Shown piece after piece: positions 15,334-23,722 of a stretch of DNA of 64,000 bases (within the stretch, counting starts at the first letter, position 1; the number at the start of each line of letters is the position of its first letter). A program made the translations under genes and the position numbers. Origin of the DNA: Rhodospirillaceae bacterium (GTDB lineage: Bacteria > Pseudomonadota > Alphaproteobacteria > Rhodospirillales > Casp-alpha2); assembly GCA_016845145.1 (NCBI GenBank), contig JAERTE010000146.1, positions 62,001 to 126,000 on the forward strand. Reading direction: 5' to 3'. The notes under the pieces were generated by a model, which worked only from the letters and a program-made list of their open reading frames with translations, did not search any database and had not been told where the DNA came from.

Positions 15334-16538
15334 TTGGCTTTCCCCAGCGGCACAATATTGGTAGTCAGCGCATCGAACGTATCCTGGATTTTCTCAGCTG
15401 CTTCATGCTGCGCCGACCCAACAGCTACGGCGTAATGCTTTTCAAGCATCGTAAGGTTTGAGTGGCCCATGCGGGCTGCGAGCGTCCGCAGATCAACACC
15501 ACTAGCGGCGGCCTGGGTTGCGTTCGTGCGACGGAGATCATGGAAATCGATATCATCGAGCCCGGCGACCTTCCTAGCTTTCTCCCACCGACGACGCCAT
15601 GTCATTGCACTAATGGGGAACACGCGATCATCGTGAGCATCGCGGTGTTGCATTTGGTGATCTAGCACTTCCAACATACTTGTTGTGCAGATGACGCTGC
15701 GCGGTTTTCCGGATTTCGTTGTAGGGAGCGTGACGATTTTACCGCCGTTGGGAATGTCGAGAATATCCGACCAACGCATGGACTGAATTTCTCCGCGCCG
15801 CATGCCGGAATGCAATGCCCATACGATCACATCGCAGAGCCAAGGTTCAACTTGCTCTGCTGCAGCAAGGAGCCGGACAATTTCTTCGGCGTTGAGAAAG
15901 CGCTGCCTAGCCTGGACACCGGTAATCCGATTGATTTTGGTGGCTGGGTTTTCGGTCAAATAGCCTTCGCGAATGGCATCGTTCAGGATGGCCTTGAGCG
16001 TATTCACCATGCGCTTGATGTAACCTGGAGATAGTTCCTTTTTGCTGCATGCAGATAACCATCTCTCGATCCGTGCAGATGTGATCTGATCAATCCGCAT
16101 GTTCCCAAATTCTGGCACAAGGTGAACATCAAGATGGACCTTAAGAGTGTCTGGTCGTTTCGCCGTGGCCTGTTTCCGTTCGAGCCAATCGGCGGCCCAG
16201 TGTCCGAAAGTCGGGATGGGATCATCTTCTAAAGGAAGATCGTCGTCGGCCCGTTTTTGTAACTTGACGCGTCGGTCAATGGCATCTTGCCAATCGATTG
16301 AGGCTTTACGCCCTAATTTGATCTCGATAGCGTGTCCCGGCAGGTAGGTTTTCCCTTTCCACATTCCGCCATGAGGAAGCTGCACCTTCGCCCACAAGGT
16401 GTCGCCGCGTTTTCCCCGTCTGATGCCGATACCTTCGCAGTAAACAGGTCTTCGCATCTCTGCGGGGCATCTTTCGTAAAGTTCATCGAACTTGCGAAAC
16501 TTGCGCGGCCTTCCGCGTTTTCCTTTTACTTCAGCCAT
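15330..16538 (-). CDS. Tyrosine recombinase (island integrase)
   Basis: The 402-residue product catalyses site-specific recombination between the island and the tRNA-Val gene. The basic N-terminal region is followed by a core-binding domain (about 100-190) and the catalytic domain (about 205-385). The active-site residues are all present: Arg in ALHSGMRRGEI, Lys in TTKSGKPR, His-x-x-Arg in DFHDLRRTNAT, His in RMGHSN and Tyr in EKHYAV. Length and order are normal for an intact P4/phage-type integrase, with no sign of truncation. It lies 208 bases inside the tRNA fragment, with repeated heptamers between that are candidates for its arm sites. It is the first gene of an operon with 14671-15333. 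Confidence 0.93.
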   Translation of the reverse strand: MAEVKGKRGRPRKFRKFDELYERCPAEMRRPVYCEGIGIRRGKRGDTLWAKVQLPHGGMWKGKTYLPGHAIEIKLGRKASIDWQDAIDRRVKLQKRADDDLPLEDDPIPTFGHWAADWLERKQATAKRPDTLKVHLDVHLVPEFGNMRIDQITSARIERWLSACSKKELSPGYIKRMVNTLKAILNDAIREGYLTENPATKINRITGVQARQRFLNAEEIVRLLAAAEQVEPWLCDVIVWALHSGMRRGEIQSMRWSDILDIPNGGKIVTLPTTKSGKPRSVICTTSMLEVLDHQMQHRDAHDDRVFPISAMTWRRRWEKARKVAGLDDIDFHDLRRTNATQAAASGVDLRTLAARMGHSNLTMLEKHYAVAVGSAQHEAAEKIQDTFDALTTNIVPLGKAK

Positions 16539-16561
16539 GTCTTGCCATTTTGCTATTAATC

Positions 16562-16634
16562 GTGTGCATTTGTATATTGTGAGTGTGCAATATCAAAAAT
16601 GTGTGTCAAATTGGACTGCACACTGGATGCACAC
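16562..16634. repeat. Four GTGTGCA heptamers, candidate integrase arm-binding sites
   Basis: GTGTGCA occurs at 16562-16568 and 16583-16589, and its complement TGCACAC at 16617-16623 and 16628-16634: two direct copies facing two inverted copies in 73 bases. The cluster lies between the integrase start and the attachment site, where arm sites of tRNA-targeting elements usually lie. It may also act as an autoregulatory operator of the integrase promoter. Confidence 0.45.
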
Positions 16635-16745
16635 GAGAACAAAGACAATAGCACATATTGGGCAAAAACGCTAGAAACAGCCGTTAACCCCATTTTATTT
16701 GAATTCAGAATGTTAGGCGTTGCTGAGAACGTATAAAACGTACGA

Positions 16746-16797
16746 CCCTGCCTTCACACGGCAGGGGTCACAGGTTCAATCCCTGTCGCGCCCACCA
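16746..16797 (+). other. Attachment site: 3' fragment of tRNA-Val (CAC anticodon)
   Basis: The sequence contains an anticodon arm (CTGCC-TTCACAC-GGCAG, anticodon CAC at 16755-16757), a variable loop, a T arm (ACAGG-TTCAATC-CCTGT), the 3' acceptor strand CGCGCCC, discriminator A and encoded CCA ending at 16797. Nothing upstream resembles the matching GGGCGCG acceptor strand or a D arm, so no tRNA can fold. This is what is left at one junction after integration into the tRNA 3' half. The exact crossover is not visible, since it needs the other junction. Confidence 0.85.
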
Positions 16798-17442
16798 TTT
16801 TTCGGCAACTTCTCTTTGGTTTTGGTGGTTTTCTTGGCGGTTTTTCCGGCGATTACCGTGATTCCGGTCTAAAAACCGGGGTTGGAACCTATTGATTTTG
16901 TTGAAAAACTTAAAAAATCTGGGGACCGAACCCAATTTTCCCATTAATGAGACAGGTGGGCTGGATGCAACCATCCCCCCCACCCTAACTCTCCCCCACG
17001 TTGGGGGGAGGGAATACTGTCGTTACAGTTCGGCTTAGCTCCTTCCCCCTTGATGGGGGAAGGTTGGGATGGGGGTGAATGGTTGCTACGAAAGAATTCC
17101 GTGGAGCGCGCTTGTCTCATGCCATGAGCAGAAAAAAGTGACGGAACGAACCCAATTCGCCAAAGACCTCACCCCTTCCCACAAACCCAGGAACGACGAT
17201 GTTGAAACGGCCAGCACCAACCCACTCACCCAACGGCAAGCATCGGTCCCGGCCAAATCATATTCGAATATAAAATAGCGTGCCTTCACCAGCCCCGGTA
17301 GAGGCAAGGCCGATGATGCACCGCTTCTATAGCATAACTTTCAGAAAAGTCAATATATTCCTAATATAGGCGAAAAATGCTTTTCGAGTTAGGCCGAAAG
17401 AGGGGGGGTGAGTGTGTTGTGCCTCGGAAAGATCGAAACCGC
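16798..17442. other. 645-base gene-free stretch outside the island
   Basis: It contains a pair of inverted GC-rich palindromic repeats at 16971-17077 and otherwise no gene-like frame with a ribosome site. A run of seven G lies near 17402. Composition shifts here toward that of the rest of the chromosome. Confidence 0.5.
16971..17077. repeat. Inverted pair of REP-like palindromic elements
   Basis: The left copy (16971-17015) reads through CACCCTAACTCTCCCCCACG with an internal CTCCCCC/GGGGGGAG hairpin. The right copy (17041-17077) is an imperfect reverse complement with CTTCCCCC-TTGA-TGGGGGAAG. The two face each other about 25 bases apart, like a BIME. Similar repeats occur in many copies in alphaproteobacterial chromosomes, but only this pair was noticed here. 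Confidence 0.55.
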
Positions 17443-17745
17443 TCACCCGCCCTCACCCCCCGACAACAACTGATACGTCTTCACATCCTTCGACAAGATC
17501 ATCGACCGCGTGGTTTTGTCGAAGTCGAGAAAGTGCGTTGAGGCGAGGTGTGTTTGAAAGGCGGCTTCGTTGTCGTAGACCTCGTAGAGAAAAAACGCAT
17601 TGCCGTCGGGCACGGGCGCCGAGACATCGAAGACACGGCATTCCGGCTCTCGCGTGAGGGAGTTTTCGGCTTGGGCAAGGACAGCGGCCCGGAACGCATC
17701 GGCCGCTTCAGGTTTGGCGACAAAGTTCACAACAACGACATACAT
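17443..17745 (-). CDS. Antibiotic-biosynthesis-monooxygenase (ABM/YgiN-type) protein
   Basis: The start at ATG 17745 is set by a GGAAGGAG ribosome site; 100 residues follow. The product has the dimeric alpha/beta barrel pattern of ABM domains: an initial strand MYVVVVNFVAKPEAADAF, a helix, then ECRVFDVS, FFLYEVYDNEAAFQTHL and a final STHFLDF segment. Members oxidise quinols or small aromatic or polyketide substrates without a cofactor, or degrade haem; the substrate here cannot be read. The gene follows the dehydrogenase by 22 bases in a three-gene operon with the EamA permease, suggesting a catabolic accessory role. Confidence 0.82.
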   Translation of the reverse strand: MYVVVVNFVAKPEAADAFRAAVLAQAENSLTREPECRVFDVSAPVPDGNAFFLYEVYDNEAAFQTHLASTHFLDFDKTTRSMILSKDVKTYQLLSGGEGG

Positions 17746-17767
17746 GATGAGCTCCTTCCAACGTCGC

Positions 17768-18880
17768 TTATTGCGCTTTGTTCGCATTGATCAGGCCGAC
17801 GATTTCCTTGGTCACGGCCTGCGTTCCCATATCGCCGCCGAACTCCATGGGCCGGATACGATTTTCCGTAAAGCCCTGCTGCACCGCGTCTTCGATGACC
17901 TGTGCGGCGTTGGCGGGCGCTTCGGTGCCCGATTTGTCGGCCAAATATCCCAGCATCAACGCGCCGCTTAAAATCGCCGCCAACGGGTTGGCTTTGTCTT
18001 GACCCATAATGTCGGGCGCGCTGCCGTGGGCGGGCTGAAACAATCCATGCGCATCGCCGATTTCGGCACATGCCGCCATGCCCATGCCGCCGACCAAGCC
18101 GCCGGCGAGATCGGAAAGAATATCGCCGAACATATTCTCCATGACCAAGACATCGAAATCCCACGGGCGGCGAATGAGATCGAGCGCTTGCGCATCAACA
18201 TAATTGTAGCCGATCTCCACATCGGTGAAGTTGGCGCGGCGTTCGTCAAAGATTTCGCGGAAAAACGCCATGGAACGAAACACATTGGCCTTATCGACGC
18301 AGGTCAGCTGCCCTTTGCCGCCGCGCGCTTTGCGCTTTTGGGCGAGTTTGAAGCCGAAATCGTGCAGCTTCTCGGTCGTCGCCCGGGTGATGCGGAGTAC
18401 GTCTTGGACCTCGTCGTCGTTGGCGACTGGATTTCGGTTGTGGGTCGCGGCGGTGTAGAACAGCCCCTCGGTGCTTTCGCGCAGAATGACCATGTCGATG
18501 TCCGCCGCGCGCGGGTCGGCCAGGCGTTGCGGTGCGTTGGGGTACGCCTTGACCGGCCGCACACCGGCATAGAGCTGGAACATTTCACGCAACCGCAGGT
18601 GCGGCGAGATTTCAGTGCCGTCATCGTGGCGCACGGCGGGCAGACCGATGGCGCCTAAGAAGATGGCATCGGCCTTGTCAGCCATGTCTTCCGCGCCGGG
18701 CGCGATATCCTTGCCCGTTTCCGAGAAATACCCGGCACCGGCCAAAAGTTCCTGATAATCCAGGCTGAACCCGCCGACCCGCTCTCTGGCTGCGTCGACA
18801 ATGGCCAGCGTGGCTTCCGTCACGTCGACGCCGATACCGTCACCTTTGATGACGGCGATTTGAAAACTGTTGGAGCTCAT
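17768..18880 (-). CDS. NAD-dependent isocitrate/isopropylmalate/tartrate dehydrogenase family protein
   Basis: The 370-residue product is a full-length beta-decarboxylating dehydrogenase, which oxidises a 2-hydroxy acid and usually releases CO2. Visible signatures are GDGIGVDVTEA at the N-terminus, RESTEGLFY in the substrate loop, VDKANVF with the active-site Lys, the Mg-binding MFGDILSDLAGG segment and the NAD-binding HGSAPDIMGQDKANP. The substrate loop differs from standard isocitrate (RENTEG) and isopropylmalate (RELTGG) enzymes and resembles the tartrate/malate-type subgroup. As no leuA-D or TCA genes are near, a catabolic hydroxy-acid substrate is likely. Start ATG 18880 has AGGAAAAG upstream. 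It is in an operon with 18891 and 17443. Confidence 0.85.
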   Translation of the reverse strand: MSSNSFQIAVIKGDGIGVDVTEATLAIVDAARERVGGFSLDYQELLAGAGYFSETGKDIAPGAEDMADKADAIFLGAIGLPAVRHDDGTEISPHLRLREMFQLYAGVRPVKAYPNAPQRLADPRAADIDMVILRESTEGLFYTAATHNRNPVANDDEVQDVLRITRATTEKLHDFGFKLAQKRKARGGKGQLTCVDKANVFRSMAFFREIFDERRANFTDVEIGYNYVDAQALDLIRRPWDFDVLVMENMFGDILSDLAGGLVGGMGMAACAEIGDAHGLFQPAHGSAPDIMGQDKANPLAAILSGALMLGYLADKSGTEAPANAAQVIEDAVQQGFTENRIRPMEFGGDMGTQAVTKEIVGLINANKAQ

Positions 18881-18890
18881 TGGCCTTTTC

Positions 18891-19805
18891 CTATCCTAAA
18901 CGTTTCTGGCGCTCGCGCAGCGTGATGTAGGCGGTGCTGGCAAAGATCAAGGAGCCGCCGAGCCATATATAGAGAGACGGCACCTGGCCGAAAAGTGCCA
19001 GGCCGGTGAATGTCACCCATATCAGGCGCAGGTAATCGAGCGGCATCACCACATGGGTTTCGGCGTGCTTAAGCGCCTGCGCCATCAGCATTTGCCCGAG
19101 CCCGCCGAACACCCCCATGACCACCAGCAGCCCAAACTCGAACAGCGTCGGCGTCTCCCATACATAAAGGGCCGGGATCAACGCCAGCGGCGTCATCACC
19201 AATGACATGTATGTGGTGATGGTGACCGACGATTCCGTACGGCTCAGATTTTTGATGATGACGACGCATCCACCCCAGATCATCGACGACATGAGCACCA
19301 GGGCATAGCCCAAGCTGATCTCCGCGAAGCCGGGCCTGAGCACGATCAACGCACCGAAAAAACCCGTCGCGATGGCCAGAACCCTGCGCCAGCCCAGCCG
19401 TTCGCGCAGGAACAGGGCGGCGAGAACGGTGGCAAACAAAGGTGCCGTGAACGAAAGCGCCGTGATATCTGCCAACGGTGACAGACTGAGCGCGTTGAAG
19501 AACATGGAGATGGCGCAGATGTTGAGCACGCCGCGCACGATCAACATGCCGAGACGCTTGGTCTTGAGCGGCGCCAAGCCGTCGCGCACGAAAAACGGCA
19601 CGACGACGATCAGTGCGAAAAGCAGACGGAAGAACACCATGATCAGCGGATGCACAGTTTCCGATGCGAAGCTGATGGTGGTGTGCATGGCGGCGGTAAA
19701 CACCGTCGCGGCAAGCATGAAGGCGATGCCGATCAGGCTGCCTTGCCCGCCAGATGTCTCACCCGAATCCGCCGGGATGTCCGTTGTCTGCTCTTCGCTC
19801 GCCAT
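18891..19805 (-). CDS. EamA/RhaT-type drug/metabolite transporter
   Basis: ATG 19805 is chosen because GGAGGG lies six bases upstream; a reading from 19886 adds a non-hydrophobic leader. The 304 residues contain about ten membrane helices arranged as two EamA repeats, with the internal features of the DMT superfamily (LMVFFRLLFALIVVVPFFV-like second helix, ALSLSPLADITALSFTAPL in the first repeat, HAETHVVMPLDYLRLIW in the second). Members export or import amino acids, sugars or other small metabolites. It is the first gene of an operon with the dehydrogenase, so it may move the dehydrogenase substrate or product. Confidence 0.88.
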   Translation of the reverse strand: MASEEQTTDIPADSGETSGGQGSLIGIAFMLAATVFTAAMHTTISFASETVHPLIMVFFRLLFALIVVVPFFVRDGLAPLKTKRLGMLIVRGVLNICAISMFFNALSLSPLADITALSFTAPLFATVLAALFLRERLGWRRVLAIATGFFGALIVLRPGFAEISLGYALVLMSSMIWGGCVVIIKNLSRTESSVTITTYMSLVMTPLALIPALYVWETPTLFEFGLLVVMGVFGGLGQMLMAQALKHAETHVVMPLDYLRLIWVTFTGLALFGQVPSLYIWLGGSLIFASTAYITLRERQKRLG

Positions 19806-19937
19806 AGGGCCCTCCGACGGACGGCAGGATACAGGAGCGGATGAATGCTGCAAGCGAGGGTGAAGACGGAAGAGGGATTGGCACAAGGCGTTTGAATTTC
19901 ATAGTCTGGTCTATGGAGAACTCGGAGTGAGCAGGCC

Positions 19938-21227
19938 ATGACCGACGTCGAAGCACCATATGCGCTGAGCGCCACCGCCGCGCTTGGACAGATCGAGGCC
20001 GGCACGCTTTCAGCGGTGGAGTGGGTGGTGTCGTGCCTTGAGCGCATCCGTGAGCGCGAGCCCGAAATTCAGGCCTGGGCAAATCTCAATCAGCGGGTGG
20101 TTGAAGATGTCGAGGCGCGGGCCAGGCAGGGTCACGGACCTTCCATCCCCGTCGGTGTTAAAGACATCATCGATGTATGCGGCATGCCGACAATGATGGG
20201 GGCAAACTTCCATGACCCCGCGCCGGCCACCCGCGATGGCGGTTCGGTCGCCATCATGCGAGAAGCGGGTTGTGCGATTATGGGAAAAACCGTCACCACG
20301 GAGCTTGGCCACCGGCACCCGGGTCCGACCCGCAATCCACGAAATCTGCACCATACGCCGGGCGGTTCTTCGTCGGGCTCGGCGGCGGCGGTTGCCGATA
20401 TGATGGTGCCGTTGTGCCTGGGCACGCAAACGTCGGGTTCCGTGATCCGTCCGGCGGCTTACTGCGGGATCGTCGGCTACAAGCCCACGTACAACGATTT
20501 CGACAAATCCGGCATTCTGGCCAATGCGCCCTCCATGGATACGCTCGGCATTCTCGCCAGGTCGGTGGACGATGTCGGGCTTTTGCGCCGTATCTTGCTG
20601 GAAGCGCCGGCTGCACAGATCATGCAAGCTGATCTGTCGGATTTAAGATTCGGCCTTGTTCGGGCCACGCCATGGGACAGCGCCACCTCTGAGGTCCGCG
20701 ACCTGACCGAACAGTTCATGAGCAAACTTGCCGCCAAGGGCGCGCGGATTGTGACTGTCCAGCTTGATCAGGAAATCCAGCGTTTGTTGGAATTGCACCG
20801 GTTGATCAGTGGCTACGAATTCCGGCGCGCCATTGCATTCGAGCGCACCCGGCACTTTGATCAACTGAGTGCAGTGTTGCGCGAAGGCCGGCTCGCCGAT
20901 GGCCGAGAGATGGACAGCCGCGCCTACCAAAGCGCGATCGGAGAAGTCGCCGCGCTCCGGTTGCAGCTGGCTGGGGTTTTTGCCGAGGTGGATATTCTCG
21001 TCTGCCCCAGCGCGGCGGGACCGGCGCCGGCGACGCTGGAAACGACGGGCGACGCGGCTTTTAATTCGGCCTGGACCCTGGCAGGCAATCCAGCCGTGAC
21101 GTTGCCTTTGTTTGAGGCGAAACAATCCGGATTGCCAATTGGCTGTCAGTTCATCGCCGGCTTTGCCAATGACGATCTGTTGTTGGCGGCGTCGAAAGGG
21201 ATCATGGAGGCTTTCGGAATTGGCTGA
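19938..21227 (+). CDS. Amidase-signature family amidohydrolase
   Basis: The 429-residue protein carries the full Ser-cisSer-Lys centre of the amidase signature family: Lys in IPVGVKDIIDV (about 75), cis-Ser in HTPGGSSSGSAAAV (about 147), and nucleophile Ser in LGTQTSGSVIRPA (about 171). These enzymes hydrolyse carboxamides to acid and ammonia. The C-terminal half, with ILVCPSAAGPAPATLE and AWTLAGNPAVTLPL, is typical of the substrate-determining region. A GGAGTGAG ribosome site precedes the ATG. It is not GatA, because no gatB or gatC is near. It lies divergent to the EamA operon and upstream of the LysR and TRAP genes, suggesting use of an amide-containing nutrient. Confidence 0.88.
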   Translation: MTDVEAPYALSATAALGQIEAGTLSAVEWVVSCLERIREREPEIQAWANLNQRVVEDVEARARQGHGPSIPVGVKDIIDVCGMPTMMGANFHDPAPATRDGGSVAIMREAGCAIMGKTVTTELGHRHPGPTRNPRNLHHTPGGSSSGSAAAVADMMVPLCLGTQTSGSVIRPAAYCGIVGYKPTYNDFDKSGILANAPSMDTLGILARSVDDVGLLRRILLEAPAAQIMQADLSDLRFGLVRATPWDSATSEVRDLTEQFMSKLAAKGARIVTVQLDQEIQRLLELHRLISGYEFRRAIAFERTRHFDQLSAVLREGRLADGREMDSRAYQSAIGEVAALRLQLAGVFAEVDILVCPSAAGPAPATLETTGDAAFNSAWTLAGNPAVTLPLFEAKQSGLPIGCQFIAGFANDDLLLAASKGIMEAFGIG

Positions 21228-21264
21228 ACTGCACAGTATTATGCCTTGGGCAGGGTATCCGTAG

Positions 21265-22194
21265 ATGCTCGACATCAAACGAATTCGTTATGTCGTCGCG
21301 GTGGCGCAAGAACGGAGCTTCTCAGGCGCGGCGGCAAGGCTGCGTATTGCTCAACCGGCATTGAGCAGCCAGATCAAGGACCTGGAGCGCGATCTGGATG
21401 TGCAGTTGTTCACGCGGCACTCGCGCGGCGCCGAGATTACCGAAGCCGGCGAAATCGTGTTGCGCCACGGACAGCAAATCCTGGAAGACCTGGAAACCAT
21501 GCGCCACGAAATCCGCGACGCGGTCGAGAGACCCAGCGGTCACGTCCGTTTGGGCATACCTTATTCAGTATCCGTGGTGCTGACAGTGCCGCTGTTGCAA
21601 TATTTGGAAAGACACTATCCGGATATCACGCTGGACGTTGCGCAAGCCTTTTCCGGTTTCGTCGAGGAATGGCTGATCTCCGATAAGGTCGATTGTGCGA
21701 TCTTGCTGTCGGATCCCCGCAAATCCAATCTGGCCGTTGATCCGTTGATTAGAGAAGATCTATGCCTGATCGTTGATCCCGATTCCGATTTGGCGGAACG
21801 GAAAAGCATTTCCTTCAAGAAGGCATGCGAACTGCCGCTGATTCTGCCGACCCGTTTTCATGGCCTGAGAATATTGCTGGAAGGCGTCGCCCAGTCTCAG
21901 AACACGGCGTTGAACGTGAAGACGGAGATCGATGCCGGATACGAACTGATCAAGTTGGTGGAACAACAGTTTGGTGCGACCATTCTGGCCCGCTGCGCCG
22001 TGAACGACCAATTGCAACGAGGCAGCGTGAGGGCCGTTCGAATTGCGTCGCCACGATTGACGCGAACCGTCTACTTGGGGGCCGGAAAAATCGGTCAGAA
22101 AAACCGTGCCATTGGCGTTGTCCGCGATGCCATAACGCATGTCACCGGAAAACTGGTTGCATCCAAGGCCTGGCAGGCGAAGCTTTCAAGCTGA
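21265..22194 (+). CDS. LysR-family transcriptional regulator
   Basis: The 309 residues have the N-terminal winged HTH of LysR regulators (about 2-60: IKRIRYVVAVAQERSFSGAA, then ALSSQIKDLERDLDVQLF) and a periplasmic-binding-like effector domain (about 90-300). It follows the amidase by 37 bases and precedes the TRAP transporter genes, so it probably controls one or both in response to the imported substrate. LysR proteins usually act as tetramers at TTA-N7/8-GAA or T-N11-A sites; no unambiguous site was picked out in the 283-base region downstream. Confidence 0.93.
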   Translation: MLDIKRIRYVVAVAQERSFSGAAARLRIAQPALSSQIKDLERDLDVQLFTRHSRGAEITEAGEIVLRHGQQILEDLETMRHEIRDAVERPSGHVRLGIPYSVSVVLTVPLLQYLERHYPDITLDVAQAFSGFVEEWLISDKVDCAILLSDPRKSNLAVDPLIREDLCLIVDPDSDLAERKSISFKKACELPLILPTRFHGLRILLEGVAQSQNTALNVKTEIDAGYELIKLVEQQFGATILARCAVNDQLQRGSVRAVRIASPRLTRTVYLGAGKIGQKNRAIGVVRDAITHVTGKLVASKAWQAKLSS

Positions 22195-22477
22195 AAAGGC
22201 ATACACGTATATTTATTTTATATGGGAGCTAGAGTTATTATATAGTTTCTGAACAGGTCGCGGTTTGTTAAAGATGGCAATGGATTGATTGGGCTCCAAT
22301 CCAGTCGATGAGCTTTTAAGGCTAAATCTACGCTCGCTCGGAACTGCAGTGCTTGCTGCGGTCCCAACCCCGCAAAGGAATGTTTCAAAATACCGTAGTT
22401 TGATACTATGATCAGAGCCAAAGGCGTCTTGATGAAGAATGTCGGCCTATAACATCAACTGAAACAGGGAGACAGTA

Positions 22478-23629
22478 ATGTTTCAAATTCGTACGTTAAC
22501 AACCGCCGCCCTTGGCGCGGCAATCATCGCAGCATCGGCGACAACTGCCGGCGCCGTTGATCCCGTCAAACTTCGCTGGGCTTCGGATCACTCCGGCCCG
22601 CCGCATCCCGCCGGGATTGCCGAAGTCTATTTCGCCGAGCAGGTGGAAAAGAAAATTCCGGGTTCCAAGGTGCAGATTTATTGGGCTAAATCGCTCTACA
22701 CCATCCCGCAGGGCGTGAAGGCTATGACCCAGGGCAACCTGGAAATGATCACCGGCCAGTTCGGTAAAACCGCCAGCATCGAGCCGCTGACGAACGTCGT
22801 TCTCGGCGCCGGTAAGCTGACCACGGTTGGCGCCATCGACGGCATCGATACCACCAAGACCTACAAAGCCTTGGCTGAGCATTTCGACAAGTCGCACGGC
22901 ATCACGCTGTTCGGTGCCGGCCACCTGAGCATGTACATGGGCGCCGGCGCGGTGAAAGGCCGCTTGATCACGCCTGCCGATTTCTCCGGCAAGAAAATGC
23001 GTTCCATGGGCCCGGCCGAAAACGCGCTCCTGAGTGCGCTCGGTTCCAACCCGCAGTCCATGGCCTTCGGTGACGTGCCGCCGGCCCTGCAGACCGGTGT
23101 GATCGACGGTCTCCTGACATCCTTGGGCGGCTTCAACGCCACCAAGGAACAGGCACCTTACTTCACGGTCGCCGGTCTCAACGGTATCGTTGGCGACTAC
23201 TACTGGTTCGGCGCGTCGAACAAATGGTGGAACCGCCTGAAGCCCGACCAGCAGGCCGCACTGAAGGACATTGTTGTCAACGACTTCATTCCGTTCCAGC
23301 GCGTCATTAACTACTGCAACGACAAGCGCACGCTCGCCAAGTACGAGACCAAAGACAAGAGCGCGCCTGGCGTCTACGTCATGACCGCCGCGGAATCCGC
23401 GGTCCTGCAGAAAACCGAAGGCGGCGCCACCAACAAGTGGATCAAGAGCAAAGTGAACGATTATGGCGACAAGCTCACCGATCAGTTCACGGCGGAAGCC
23501 GCGGCGTTGGTAAAAGCCAACCCGCCGGGTTCGCATGCGCTTGAGAAGACCGATTGCTCGAAGTATCAGGCTTACTTCGACCGCTACACCAAGGGCGCTG
23601 CCCTCTATAAGGCGAAAAACCGGAAATAA
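22478..23629 (+). CDS. TRAP transporter substrate-binding protein (DctP-type)
   Basis: The 383-residue exported protein (signal peptide about 1-26, ending TTAGA) binds the solute in the periplasm and delivers it to the TRAP membrane subunits. The conserved Arg that grips a carboxylate appears in KKMRSMGPAEN, and the TGVIDGLLTS and YYWFGAS segments are standard DctP elements. The C-terminus (about 300-383) is longer than the usual 330-residue proteins and contains two Cys (NYCNDK, TDCSK) that could pair. GGGAGA precedes the ATG. It is the first of a dctPQM operon, with a hairpin before the next gene. Confidence 0.93.
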   Translation: MFQIRTLTTAALGAAIIAASATTAGAVDPVKLRWASDHSGPPHPAGIAEVYFAEQVEKKIPGSKVQIYWAKSLYTIPQGVKAMTQGNLEMITGQFGKTASIEPLTNVVLGAGKLTTVGAIDGIDTTKTYKALAEHFDKSHGITLFGAGHLSMYMGAGAVKGRLITPADFSGKKMRSMGPAENALLSALGSNPQSMAFGDVPPALQTGVIDGLLTSLGGFNATKEQAPYFTVAGLNGIVGDYYWFGASNKWWNRLKPDQQAALKDIVVNDFIPFQRVINYCNDKRTLAKYETKDKSAPGVYVMTAAESAVLQKTEGGATNKWIKSKVNDYGDKLTDQFTAEAAALVKANPPGSHALEKTDCSKYQAYFDRYTKGAALYKAKNRK

Positions 23630-23656
23630 CGGTTGCCTAATACTTAAGTGCTTCAA

Positions 23657-23683
23657 GGGGCCGCCGTGGTGGCGGCCCCTTTT
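23657..23683 (+). terminator. Intra-operon terminator/attenuator hairpin
   Basis: GGGGCCGCC (23657-23665) and GGCGGCCCC (23671-23679) form a perfect nine-pair stem with a five-base loop, followed by TTTT. It lies between the binding-protein gene and the membrane-subunit genes. It would give excess binding-protein mRNA with partial read-through. Confidence 0.8.
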
Positions 23684-23722
23684 GGCACCACGAACAGGGA
23701 TTTTTGCTGATTGGGGGCCGAC

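Larger units (their letters stand above)
1..16797. mobile_element. Right-hand part of a tRNA-Val-integrated genomic island (left end outside window)
   Basis: The interval ends at a 3' fragment of a tRNA-Val gene. A tyrosine recombinase lies just inside, with an excisionase-like HTH gene and a RepB-type primase behind it. Base composition is visibly more AT-rich than in the rest of the window, and most genes have no recognisable housekeeping role. Elements that use a tRNA 3' end as attB leave a partial copy at one end and a reconstituted tRNA at the other. The partial copy here is on the plus strand at the right end, so the intact tRNA should lie left of position 1. No second copy of the tRNA fragment was seen within the window. 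That everything from 1 to 16797 belongs to one element is inference; an older nested insertion cannot be excluded. Confidence 0.75.

Noticed and set aside
16746..16797. Functional tRNA-Val gene
   Set aside because: The 5' acceptor strand, D arm and half of the anticodon-side context are missing; only the 3' part is present.
16768..16983. 71-residue minus-strand protein
   Set aside because: It lies across the tRNA fragment and a repeat, with no ribosome site; an artefact of non-coding DNA.
23657..23683. End of the TRAP operon
   Set aside because: The DctQ and DctM genes continue directly after the hairpin in the normal order, so it is an attenuator rather than an operon end.
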